From: Bacillus sp. AFS098217
GTDB taxonomy: Bacteria; Bacillota; Bacilli; Bacillales; Bacillaceae_G
DNA: 48,063 nt
Direction of reading: 5' to 3'
Assembly: GCF_002551815.1 (NCBI RefSeq)
Contig: NZ_NVPR01000046.1
Span: forward strand, 5,609-53,671
Below are positions 12,856 through 20,136 of the stretch, piece after piece. A program made the position numbers and the translations under genes. Under the pieces are notes generated by a model that did no database searches, was not told the origin of the DNA, and saw nothing but the letters and a program-made list of their open reading frames with translations. The first letter of the stretch is position 1. Every line of letters starts with the position of its first letter.

Positions 12856-13237
12856 AATTGATTCCCCTACCTTACTTCATAACGTACTACATACTATACT
12901 ACTAGTGTATAAAAATATGACATTTTTAACATCGAACTACAATCGGAATCTTTCCTAGGTCTTAAGTCCTAGGAATAAGACGGTATTGATATATAAATAC
13001 AAATTGAAAAACCAACCCCCCGCCTTTCTTTTAGGTGGGCGAGAGCATCTGGCCATGCATAGAGAAACGGTCAAGGCCTTCCCTTGCCACATGCAAGGAT
13101 CAAAACAAAGGAAGAAAGTGATTGCGGGTCATGTTTTGTTCTACATAACAGCAACTTATATGCTGAAAAATAAAAATGAATTTATATAAAGAAAGGGAAT
13201 TCTTATATAATATCTAATAGGTTAGAAGTTATGAAAT
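12856..13237. other. Intergenic region with a palindrome and a GC-rich structured patch
   Basis: No convincing gene. TTCCTAGG and CCTAGGAA (12952-12975) form a perfect dyad with an 8-base spacer. From 13008 to 13105 the base composition turns GC-rich for this genome. That patch holds a CCCGCCT/AGGTGGG hairpin and a perfect CCTTGC-CACAT-GCAAGG hairpin. A 67-codon frame across it is rejected as a gene because its protein looks like non-coding translation. Confidence 0.5.
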
Positions 13238-13279
13238 AAAAAAAGCGGAAATGCATTATAATAGCATCTCCGCCTTTTT
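13238..13279. terminator. Terminator after the LysR gene
   Basis: GCGGAAATGC and GCATCTCCGC form a 10-bp stem with one mismatch. A- and T-runs on both sides allow termination in both directions; the LysR gene ends about 30 bp upstream on the minus strand. Confidence 0.75.
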
Positions 13280-13309
13280 CTTCTACAACTCAAAAGTTGA
13301 TTTCATTAT

Positions 13310-14212
13310 TCATTTGTCACTTTCCACTTCTATTCGCTTTTTCTCTCTTGCAATTTTTAAAAACTCTAATAGCTCAGGATTACTATTTGCTTTCCGATAT
13401 GCAACTGACATCTCTGCCACAAAATTAGAATCATATATAGCCTTATATACAACTTCTGTTTTATATAACTTATTGGCCGAAACCGGAATTACTGTTATTC
13501 CAATCCCCGCTGCTACAAGCCCCATTACAGTTTGGTATTCCGTCGCTTCTTGTACGATACGTGGACTAAATCCTGCCCCGCGGCATAGCGATAATATTGT
13601 GTCATATAACGCAGGCCATACTGGTCTAGTTATAGATACAAATGGTTCATCTTGCAAATCCTCAATGTGAATTTCCTTTTTCTCTGCAAGTGGATGCGCT
13701 TTCGGTAAACATAACGTACAAGAAAGCTTTTGAATCGGTTCTACTTCTAATAATTGCGTCGAAATAGGCGGGCGTAAAAAACCAATATCAATTCGATTAT
13801 CATGAAGTGCATGAACTTGATCTGGTGTAGACAATTCATGCAGTGCAACGGATACCCTCGGAAATTTCTTTCGATATTCCCTAACAATGGACGGTAAAAT
13901 ATCATATATAGCCGCCCCAACAAATCCAATTGAAAGCGAGCCAACTTCCCCTCTTTGTGCACTTTGTGCAACTTCTACTGCTTTTTCAATTTGATCAAAC
14001 GCTTTTTTCACTTCTTTTAAGAACATTTCTCCTGCTTCAGTCAGTTCAACCTTTCGCTTCGTTCTTGAAAATAACATAACTCCCATTTCTTTTTCTAATT
14101 GCTGAATTTGTTGACTAAGTGGCGGTTGTGTCATTTGTAAACGAGCAGCTGCTCGTCCAAAATGTAGTTCTTCTGCCACAACAACAAAGTATTGCAAATG
14201 CCGTAATTCCAT
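13310..14212 (-). CDS. LysR-family regulator, YwbI/CidR-like
   Basis: A 300-residue LysR-type transcriptional regulator. Residues 1-60 carry the winged helix (HFGRAAARLQMTQPPLSQQIQQLE); residues 90-290 are the effector-binding domain. The start MELRHLQYF at 14212 has AAGGGTG about seven bases before it; a GTG three codons earlier is too close to that site. It is divergent from a relic of lrgB (14347-14493), and in other Bacilli YwbI/CidR-type regulators stand next to cidAB/ywbHG operons. So it probably once controlled that operon. Its present targets are unknown. Confidence 0.85.
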   Translation of the reverse strand: MELRHLQYFVVVAEELHFGRAAARLQMTQPPLSQQIQQLEKEMGVMLFSRTKRKVELTEAGEMFLKEVKKAFDQIEKAVEVAQSAQRGEVGSLSIGFVGAAIYDILPSIVREYRKKFPRVSVALHELSTPDQVHALHDNRIDIGFLRPPISTQLLEVEPIQKLSCTLCLPKAHPLAEKKEIHIEDLQDEPFVSITRPVWPALYDTILSLCRGAGFSPRIVQEATEYQTVMGLVAAGIGITVIPVSANKLYKTEVVYKAIYDSNFVAEMSVAYRKANSNPELLEFLKIAREKKRIEVESDK

Positions 14213-14298
14213 TTTGGACACCCTTTTCCATTAATATATATAATAAATTAATAACATATAATTTATATATTAGACAACTTTTTTGAAAGAACGTATAG

Positions 14299-14330
14299 TA
14301 GAAATTGTTAATTCTTTTTTACAATTTCTA
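14299..14330. promoter_or_regulatory. Inverted repeat between LysR gene and lrgB relic
   Basis: TAGAAATTGT (14299-14308) and ACAATTTCTA (14321-14330) are perfect 10-bp arms with a 12-base spacer. It may be a regulator operator or mark the deletion junction. Confidence 0.4.
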
Positions 14331-14346
14331 TGTAAAAAAAGGAATT

Positions 14347-14493
14347 ATGTTAGGTACTAGCGCCAATGGAATTGGTACATCAAAAGCATTTGAAATCGGT
14401 CCTGTTGAAAGTACAATCGCAAGCTTATCTATGCTTTTAACAGCTGGAGCAAGTTTAGTCATTGTACCACTCTTCTTACCTTGGTTACAGTGA
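14347..14493 (+). pseudogene. 3' remnant of an lrgB/cidB-type gene
   Basis: The 48-residue frame LGTSANGIGTSKAFEIGPVE, then STIASLSMLLTAGASLVIVPL, corresponds to the last helix region of LrgB/CidB/YwbG membrane proteins (about 230 residues when complete). The rest of lrgB and the usual partner lrgA are missing. An ATG with AAGGA five bases before it opens the frame, so a short peptide could be made, but deletion of the operon is the simpler reading. A terminator remains directly after the stop. Confidence 0.8.
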
Positions 14494-14525
14494 AAAAGCA
14501 AGTGTTTTTGCCACTTGCTTTTTCA
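14491..14525. terminator. Bidirectional terminator between lrgB relic and Nudix gene
   Basis: GAAAAAGCAAGTG pairs perfectly with CACTTGCTTTTTC; it overlaps both stop codons. Confidence 0.9.
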
Positions 14526-14933
14526 TTTCAACTCCATATTTACATATTGGCATAACAACTCATAATCTTCTGGAAAAGCTAAAGAAATTTCTCTTAATTC
14601 ATAAATACCCTTCCAATCAATCTTATGAATTAATCCATCTGGATCTTGAATATTCATATTACCGCCCATTTGTTTCACAAGATAATAATGTACATAAACA
14701 GGGATCCCATATGTTACACCCTTTTTTTCATATATTTTATTTATAACTTCTACATGATAGCCCGTTTCTTCCCAAACTTCACGAACACAACACTCTTCAA
14801 GTGTTTCGTCTTCTTCCTGTCCTCCGCTTGGTACAGACCACCTTTTCGGTTCGTCTTTTTTTCCTTGTAATACCATCAAAACTTCATTTTTTTCATTCAC
14901 GCATATAGCTGCTGCTCCAATCCATCTTTTCAT
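14523..14933 (-). CDS. Nudix hydrolase
   Basis: A 136-residue protein with a complete Nudix box, GGQEEDETLEECCVREVWEE followed by TG, which fits GX5EX7REUXEEXGU and provides the Mg2+-binding glutamates. Nudix enzymes cleave nucleoside diphosphates linked to another group; the substrate cannot be told from the box. The N-terminus KRWIGAAAICVNEKNEVLMV is the usual first strand pair. AGGAG precedes the ATG. It is monocistronic, converging on the lrgB relic. Confidence 0.92.
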   Translation of the reverse strand: MKRWIGAAAICVNEKNEVLMVLQGKKDEPKRWSVPSGGQEEDETLEECCVREVWEETGYHVEVINKIYEKKGVTYGIPVYVHYYLVKQMGGNMNIQDPDGLIHKIDWKGIYELREISLAFPEDYELLCQYVNMELK

Positions 14934-14981
14934 TTCTCTCTCCTCCCATATCTAATATTCTTTCTTCTTTTATTCTTTCCC

Positions 14982-15071
14982 TTGAAAATAGAGGAAAAAG
15001 CTAAAATCGTAACGAAAGATTATATCAACTTCAAAGACAGCCCATACCTAGAAATTCGAACGGAAGGATGA
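14982..15071 (+). CDS. Possible 29-aa leader frame before the 66-aa gene
   Basis: A TTG-started frame encoding KIEEKAKIVTKDYINFKDSP and ending four bases before the ATG of the next gene. The composition looks coding, but there is no visible ribosome site and the 5' side is a pyrimidine run. It may be a translational-coupling leader, a gene fragment or chance. Confidence 0.25.
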   Translation: MKIEEKAKIVTKDYINFKDSPYLEIRTEG

Positions 15072-15075
15072 AAAT

Positions 15076-15276
15076 ATGATTTCTAAATATGTTGTGGAGT
15101 GTGTCTTTTGTGAAGAAAATCGAAAGCCTCGGCAAGCAATTGTCACCGTTCCTGCTACTTCTCATGCACTTGCTATTCAAAAAGTAAGAACTGAATGTAA
15201 GCGTCGTTTTGGAAAAACATTGCTATTACAAACAAAAATTACGGAAGAACTATTTTTACACAAAAAAGAAAGCTGA
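15076..15276 (+). CDS. Conserved hypothetical small protein, 66 aa
   Basis: A small basic soluble protein, MISKYVVECVFCEENRKP, with a CVFC pair near residues 9-12 and a second cysteine region CKRRFGK. The single CxxC could bind metal only as part of a dimer. I do not recognise a function. GGAAGGATG lies six bases before the ATG. The stop codon lies inside the terminator at 15262-15302. Confidence 0.65.
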   Translation: MISKYVVECVFCEENRKPRQAIVTVPATSHALAIQKVRTECKRRFGKTLLLQTKITEELFLHKKES

Positions 15277-15302
15277 CCATGGTTTGGTCAGCTTTCTTTT
15301 TC
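15262..15302 (+). terminator. Terminator overlapping the stop of the 66-aa gene
   Basis: AAAAAAGAAAGCTGACC and GGTCAGCTTTCTTTTTT pair across an 8-base loop. Confidence 0.88.
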
Positions 15303-15584
15303 CGATCATATTTTCACATGAAGATTAGGGGCATCCTCTTTAAGGATCGGGATTTTACCATTATGTACGTTCCATAATGGGCATCGAACAATATATTTCT
15401 ATACAATTAAATATTGAATAGAATAGGGCAAAATTTGTTCGCATTTTTAGAAAAGGGATAGGGATATAATACTAGTAATACGTCGAATACTCGAACGTTA
15501 CACTCATTATATTATAGCAAATCCTTTTATATGAGAAATATGAATTACTTACATAATTCATACGTAAAACATATTAATAGATTT
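15303..15584. other. Intergenic region with a small inverted repeat
   Basis: About 280 bp without a supported gene. CCATTATG (15358-15365) and CATAATGG (15373-15380) are perfect arms with a 7-base spacer. TATAAT occurs near 15465 without a good -35 partner. Nothing else is clear. Confidence 0.5.
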
Positions 15585-16172
15585 CTATATATTTTTCTTA
15601 TTCCGAAAAACCATTATCGCTAGAATCGCTCCAAATAACGCAAATGTCATATCCCATTGTGTATCCCAAACATCTCCTTGCGTTCCAAGAAATGCTTCTG
15701 CACCTGTTCCCGTTAGTTTTGCAACCGCAAACTCCAACAACTCATATAGTGCACTAAATGCTAAACAAACTGATATTACAAGTAATTCTAACCATCCTTT
15801 TTTCTGAACCCCAACTACCTTTACAAGTACTTCCCTTACTAATAAAGCTGGAACAAACCCCTGCATAAAATGTCCAACACGATCGTAGTAATTTCTTTCT
15901 AACTCAAACGTATCACGAAGCCAATTGAATAGTGGTACCTCTGCATATGTATAATGCCCTCCGATAAGCAATATCAACATATGAATCCAAGTCCATACAT
16001 ATGTAACTGTTGAAAATTCAAATCGATAATATGTAATCATTAATATAAATACTAAAATAACTGCTGGGGCTACCTCTAAACACCATGTAAAAAAATCTTT
16101 CGGGTAGATTCCTGATATGAATAATGCAATCCAAAAACTTACACATAACAATTTATGAAGATGCACGGTCAC
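15585..16172 (-). CDS. DUF2238 membrane protein (YjdF-like)
   Basis: A 195-residue polytopic membrane protein with about six helices. Conserved family stretches GGHYTYAEVPLFNW, YDRVGHFMQGF and FLGTQGDVWDTQWDM identify DUF2238, whose function is not established. The start is GTG, with AGGAGG nine bases upstream. It follows the TauE-like gene by 29 bp on the same strand, so the two are probably one operon. Confidence 0.85.
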   Translation of the reverse strand: MTVHLHKLLCVSFWIALFISGIYPKDFFTWCLEVAPAVILVFILMITYYRFEFSTVTYVWTWIHMLILLIGGHYTYAEVPLFNWLRDTFELERNYYDRVGHFMQGFVPALLVREVLVKVVGVQKKGWLELLVISVCLAFSALYELLEFAVAKLTGTGAEAFLGTQGDVWDTQWDMTFALFGAILAIMVFRNKKNI

Positions 16173-16201
16173 ATCACTTTCCTCCTCAATATTTCTTCAC
16201 C

Positions 16202-16957
16202 TTATTCCATTAATAGCATACATCCAGCTAAAATAGGCGTCATCATCATCGAAACTTTCAATATAATACGAGGTGCATAATTTGTAAACTTCGCTCCTAT
16301 ATACGCTCCTAGCATCGTTCCCATTAAAACTTGTACTAATAATACATAATCTAAATATCCTTCGGAGCTATATCCAAACCCACCCCCAACGGCGATTGGT
16401 AGAATAATAAGCATTGTAGTTCCGACTGACTGTTGAATCGTTAAACCTAACAACACCATTAGTCCTAGTTGAATAAAAGGCGCTGATCCTATCCCAAATG
16501 CACCTGCTAATCCTCCAGTTACTAGCCCTAGCAAAATACATTTCCCTAATACAACGATAGATAACGGTTCTCCTATGTCCATAGACGACTTCTTTTGATT
16601 TTGAAAAAAAAGTAATCGAATAAACATAAATATTGCAGATAAAAACAACATACTAGCCGTAAACCAATGAAGAAGATGTGCTGGAATCACCGCACCAAAT
16701 TTAGAACCAATATATGATCCAACCGCTCCAAATACCCCAACAATACTGCCAATTTTCAATGTAACATTCCCTTCTTTATAATGACTCACCACTCCGGAAA
16801 GGGTTGTAAATGCCATTGCGGTTAGCGATGTTGCAAGAGCTACATGAATCGGAACTTGAAATACGAGAGTCAGTACTCCAATAATAAATCCAGCACCTCC
16901 TGCCCCAACAAAACCTAATAAAATACCCATTAAAAACATTGTTATAATAATAGCCAC
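16202..16957 (-). CDS. TauE/SafE (TSUP) family anion exporter
   Basis: A 251-residue membrane protein with about eight helices in two related halves. GFVGAGGAGFIIGVL near residues 16-30 and GLAGAFGIGSAPFIQLGLM near 152-170 are the glycine-rich repeats typical of the TSUP family, which moves sulfite, sulfoacetate or related anions. The substrate is unknown. The start is GTG with GGAGGG upstream. It is the first gene of a pair with the DUF2238 gene. Confidence 0.85.
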   Translation of the reverse strand: MAIIITMFLMGILLGFVGAGGAGFIIGVLTLVFQVPIHVALATSLTAMAFTTLSGVVSHYKEGNVTLKIGSIVGVFGAVGSYIGSKFGAVIPAHLLHWFTASMLFLSAIFMFIRLLFFQNQKKSSMDIGEPLSIVVLGKCILLGLVTGGLAGAFGIGSAPFIQLGLMVLLGLTIQQSVGTTMLIILPIAVGGGFGYSSEGYLDYVLLVQVLMGTMLGAYIGAKFTNYAPRIILKVSMMMTPILAGCMLLME

Positions 16958-17009
16958 TTTCTTTCCCTCCAGTAGCTCTATTCTAATATATTTCTTTTTT
17001 TACGCAAAT

Positions 17010-17034
17010 AAAAAAACATCCGTACAGGATGCTT
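17010..17034 (-). terminator. Terminator after the 39-aa gene
   Basis: CATCC and GGATG form a short stem followed on the minus strand by a run of Ts. Confidence 0.6.
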
Positions 17035-17037
17035 TCA

Positions 17038-17157
17038 TTACTTCGCTTCACGTGAAAACTTTGTATATACGCCAATACCAGCAAGCAGTACTCCCAATCC
17101 TGCAAACATAGTACCTAAGCCTAAAAAAAATGAACCAAGTGTTTGTAAATCTTCCAT
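17038..17157 (-). CDS. Small membrane protein, 39 aa
   Basis: A short frame with a good ribosome site (AGAGGAGAG six bases before ATG) and its own terminator. The product MEDLQTLGSFFLGLGTMFAG continues as one glycine-rich hydrophobic helix, then ends YTKFSREAK. This is a plausible single-span membrane protein. I do not recognise a family or partner. Confidence 0.6.
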   Translation of the reverse strand: MEDLQTLGSFFLGLGTMFAGLGVLLAGIGVYTKFSREAK

Positions 17158-17375
17158 ATGTATCTCTCCTCTAACATTATAATCTGTATATTCAACAAAT
17201 TAATTATACATCATTTTCCATTTCTGTTCCATTTATTTTTCAACATTACTATTGCACCTATAAAACTTGCAGTACCTAATTTGTACAAACTCAAAATTGG
17301 TAGAAATTAAATTTTTATATTTTTTATTTAAAGCAGTATCACAACTGTATTGTATTCTCTAATAAACTCCCAAAA

Positions 17376-17417
17376 ACAAAAAACAGAAGACCATCAATTA
17401 TATATGTCTTCTGTTCT
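17376..17417 (-). terminator. Terminator after the 191-aa membrane protein gene
   Basis: ACAGAAGAC and GTCTTCTGT are a perfect 9-bp stem; the minus strand continues TTTTTTG. Confidence 0.8.
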
Positions 17418-17432
17418 TTATTTCATACTATT

Positions 17433-18008
17433 TTAGTCTTTTTGTATTGTATACTCTATCACCTTATCATCATGATCAAATTGAAGAACAAGACACTCAC
17501 TATCTATAGAAATGAAGCCTCTTTCATTTCCAAGGTAGTATAAAGTTTGAGTCGTTTCCTCAAGACGTCTCGTTTCAGTCGGATTCCCTAATAACTGTAT
17601 CATTTCTTCCTTAGACTTTCTTACTAGTTTATGTTTCGCTAGAAGATCATCCACCATATATACTCGTTTCTGTTCATTTTTTAACCATCTATCTGTATGA
17701 AACTTCGAATTATACTCATTTACACCTAGTTGTACGATACAAAAACTAAATAATACTGCTCCAAAAATTGTAATTCCTTTAAATCTTTTCTTATATTTTC
17801 TCTTATTATCACCTACAGAAAAATATAAAATTATCCACTGCATAACGAGTAAAAGAATAAACGGAAGCGATACCGCTAAAACACTCACTATATTATAAAA
17901 CGAATGAATCATATCAATGATGAATATGAAAGCAAGATATACGAACAAATATAAAAAAATATAAACATATAATGTTCCCCACAATAAAAAATCTCTATAT
18001 TTCCCCAA
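17433..18008 (-). CDS. Membrane protein with C-terminal extracytoplasmic domain, unknown function
   Basis: A 191-residue protein with three N-terminal membrane segments (about residues 8-28, 34-60, 78-97) and a soluble C-terminus. In that part SKEEMIQLLGNPTETRRLEE followed by TLYYLGNERGF recalls the BamE/SmpA-like fold, where a GxP motif in a helix precedes a strand. This similarity is only a pattern. The start is TTG, supported by AAAGGTGG seven bases before it. It is followed by a terminator and preceded by the NERD gene by 36 bp, probably in the same transcript. Confidence 0.6.
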   Translation of the reverse strand: MGKYRDFLLWGTLYVYIFLYLFVYLAFIFIIDMIHSFYNIVSVLAVSLPFILLLVMQWIILYFSVGDNKRKYKKRFKGITIFGAVLFSFCIVQLGVNEYNSKFHTDRWLKNEQKRVYMVDDLLAKHKLVRKSKEEMIQLLGNPTETRRLEETTQTLYYLGNERGFISIDSECLVLQFDHDDKVIEYTIQKD

Positions 18009-18043
18009 TAAAAAACCACCTTTATCACATCATATTGTTTCTT

Positions 18044-19087
18044 TTACACCTCCACATCTTCCATACGTTCGACCATTTCTTTTATTTCTTGTAATTCTTG
18101 TACTGTATATAACACTTTTTCTTTTAACATTCCATTTCTGAAATAAGTAACAAGTTGTTCTCTATCCTTCAACTTCGGTAGTGTATCATTAGAAATGTCG
18201 ATGATTTCATGTCCGCTTCCATTTATCTCATTTCCAAAATATACAATTGGCTTCACTTCTTCTTTTAAAACTTTCGGATTCATCTCTTTCAAATACTCAT
18301 ATAAAATTATTGAAAGGTGTTTTGCTTTATAAGCAGGGTTCCCTTCATTTACTACCTTCAAAGTCCCTGAATCTCCCTCTGTCGTAAAAACAAATGTTTC
18401 TTCTTTATCATATTCATGTTGATGTTTACCAATCTCATCAATCATAAATGAATATACCCCTGCGTTTTCTTTCGTTAACCCATGTATCATCCTTCCTTGC
18501 CATTCTGTTGTCTCAATTACATATATTCCAGTTGTCAATAACAACAAATGATCAATCCGACGATTTTCCATCTTACTTCTATTTCGACTCGATACTTTAG
18601 GTAAAAATACATTTGGAATAATATATAGCTCATTTTCTGTGAGGATTCCTTGTTGAACAAAGCCTCGTTTCATATCATGTAACATTTCATGCGTGTTCAT
18701 TTCTTCTACATTTCTAGAATACGCTTTTAAATCTGTAATTAGATTTTGCAACCTATGTATCTCATGACTATGTTTTTGTTGCATTTCACTGCGTTCTTTA
18801 CTGTGTTGTACAACTAGTTGGTTCTTCATCATTCGCATATTTTCAACTTCTCTAGCTGTACTCACTTTTAAATCATTATATTTTTTCTTCTCTACGCTTT
18901 TTAGTGTTTCTTGCTGCTGTTCATAATTTGCAACCGTAGCCGCAATCTCACCTTGATGGTTTTCTATTGCTTGTGTCTTTTCAAATGCTACTTGTTGATT
19001 CTCTGATTCTAACTGTTTATTCTTATAAAACAGTACAAATACTCCCGCTAATAGTGCTAGGATCACACATATAAGTACATATTCCAT
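18044..19087 (-). CDS. NERD-domain membrane protein
   Basis: A 347-residue protein with one N-terminal membrane helix (residues 4-21), a long coiled coil (about 24-130, rich in Gln, Glu and Lys) and a NERD (nuclease-related) domain around residues 155-250. RRIDHLLLLTTGIYVIETTE shows the conserved Asp and the strand ending in E-x-x-x-x of the restriction-endonuclease-like fold (more usually E-x-K). NERD proteins are widespread; their role is unclear. GGAGCAGGAA precedes the ATG. It is divergent from the excalibur-domain gene. Confidence 0.75.
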   Translation of the reverse strand: MEYVLICVILALLAGVFVLFYKNKQLESENQQVAFEKTQAIENHQGEIAATVANYEQQQETLKSVEKKKYNDLKVSTAREVENMRMMKNQLVVQHSKERSEMQQKHSHEIHRLQNLITDLKAYSRNVEEMNTHEMLHDMKRGFVQQGILTENELYIIPNVFLPKVSSRNRSKMENRRIDHLLLLTTGIYVIETTEWQGRMIHGLTKENAGVYSFMIDEIGKHQHEYDKEETFVFTTEGDSGTLKVVNEGNPAYKAKHLSIILYEYLKEMNPKVLKEEVKPIVYFGNEINGSGHEIIDISNDTLPKLKDREQLVTYFRNGMLKEKVLYTVQELQEIKEMVERMEDVEV

Positions 19088-19327
19088 TTTCCTGCTCCTT
19101 TATTCAATACTTCATTATTTCTTACATATCAAAAACGTATCTCTTCTATTATACTATGCTATTTATCAACTACATGTAAAAATTAAATAGTGTTATCACT
19201 TTTTCATATTTCTTGCATTACGTATACTTTCACAAATTAATTTGATGAATTCATTCGTGCTGTAACACATACAAAGTCAGTTCTTTCATGGAATTAGCTT
19301 TTGTATTGGTTGTAGAAATAATATTTC

Positions 19328-19388
19328 TTACAAAAAACAGTTTATAAATTCAACTTTTTGTAAATTCATTATCTAAATTTGTTATACT
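19328..19388 (+). promoter_or_regulatory. Promoter with overlapping dyad upstream of excalibur gene
   Basis: TTGTAA (19358-19363) and TATACT (19383-19388) are 19 bp apart. A perfect dyad TTACAAAAA (19328-19336) and TTTTTGTAA (19355-19363) overlaps the -35 element and may be an operator. The remaining intergenic stretch 19088-19327 shows nothing definite. Confidence 0.4.
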
Positions 19389-19422
19389 AACTATTGTGAT
19401 TTTAATATATAGGGGGAGCACT

Positions 19423-20085
19423 ATGTCAAACAAAACTCAAAAAGAAGAAAACAAACGACGTGGTTGTGGTTGTTTAGGCTGTTTAGGTATTATTATTCTC
19501 ATAGTAGTTTTACTAGCTTCATGTTTTAATGGCGACAAAAATACTACAAAAAAAGAAACGGAAACTACAGTTACGAAACAAGAAAATAAAGCAACAACAC
19601 AGCCATCTTCTGAAAAAGAAAATAAGGCTATGGAAACTAAAACAAAGGACGAAAAAAAGACTTATTCAGTTTCTGATTTACAAACTGCATTCCCAGTAAA
19701 TATGCCTTTCAATGATTACATCAATAAAAATAAAGAGATGAATGTAGATCATCCTGTGGATATTTCATTAGGTAAAGGAAATGTTGGTAAAGTATTACAG
19801 GCTACTGATGGCTTAGTAGTAGTTTGTGTTGATGGGGTTAAAGTTTTTGATGTGAAAACATTTGCAACAATGGATGAGGTAAAGCAATTTGAAAAAGATT
19901 CTATTGCAAAAACCAAAACAACGTCTGCTACCGCGCCAGACACTAAACAAAATAATACTAACGTACATTACAAATCTTGTGACGAAGCTAGAAAGGCCGG
20001 AGCCGCTCCAATAAAAGCTGGTGAACCAGGTTATGCAAAACATTTAGATCGTGACGGCGATGGAATAGCTTGTGATAAAAAATAA
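19423..20085 (+). CDS. Membrane-anchored excalibur-domain protein
   Basis: A 220-residue protein. Residues 1-15 are basic, followed by a cysteine pair GCGCLGCLG and a membrane helix (about 21-36, GIIILIVVLLASCF). A Lys/Thr/Glu-rich linker leads to a middle domain, and the C-terminus is an excalibur domain (YKSCDEARKAGAAPI, then HLDRDGDGIACDKK) with the calcium-loop-like DxDxDG and two cysteines. Such domains occur outside the cell on nucleases and wall proteins. The start MSNKTQKEE has GGGGGAG before it. The next 45 bp hold a terminator shared with the convergent ABC gene. Confidence 0.8.
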   Translation: MSNKTQKEENKRRGCGCLGCLGIIILIVVLLASCFNGDKNTTKKETETTVTKQENKATTQPSSEKENKAMETKTKDEKKTYSVSDLQTAFPVNMPFNDYINKNKEMNVDHPVDISLGKGNVGKVLQATDGLVVVCVDGVKVFDVKTFATMDEVKQFEKDSIAKTKTTSATAPDTKQNNTNVHYKSCDEARKAGAAPIKAGEPGYAKHLDRDGDGIACDKK

Positions 20086-20090
20086 TTAAG

Positions 20091-20136
20091 AAAAAAGCCT
20101 TCAAAGGCCTTGATTACAAGGCTTTTTGAAGGCTTC
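20091..20136. terminator. Bidirectional terminator
   Basis: AAGCCTTCAAA and TTTGAAGGCTT (11-bp arms) with an inner GGCCTT/AAGGC pair. It overlaps the end of the ABC exporter gene. Confidence 0.8.

Noticed and set aside
12986-13189. 67-codon plus-strand frame across the GC-rich patch
   Set aside because: No ribosome site, protein composition is unlike a real protein, and the DNA is better explained as structured non-coding sequence.
14982-15071. Treating the 29-codon frame as a definite gene
   Set aside because: No ribosome site; kept only as a low-confidence feature.
15430-15470. Possible sigma-B promoter (GTTC ... GGGATA) and TATAAT
   Set aside because: Spacing and sequence are weak and no gene follows in the plus direction.
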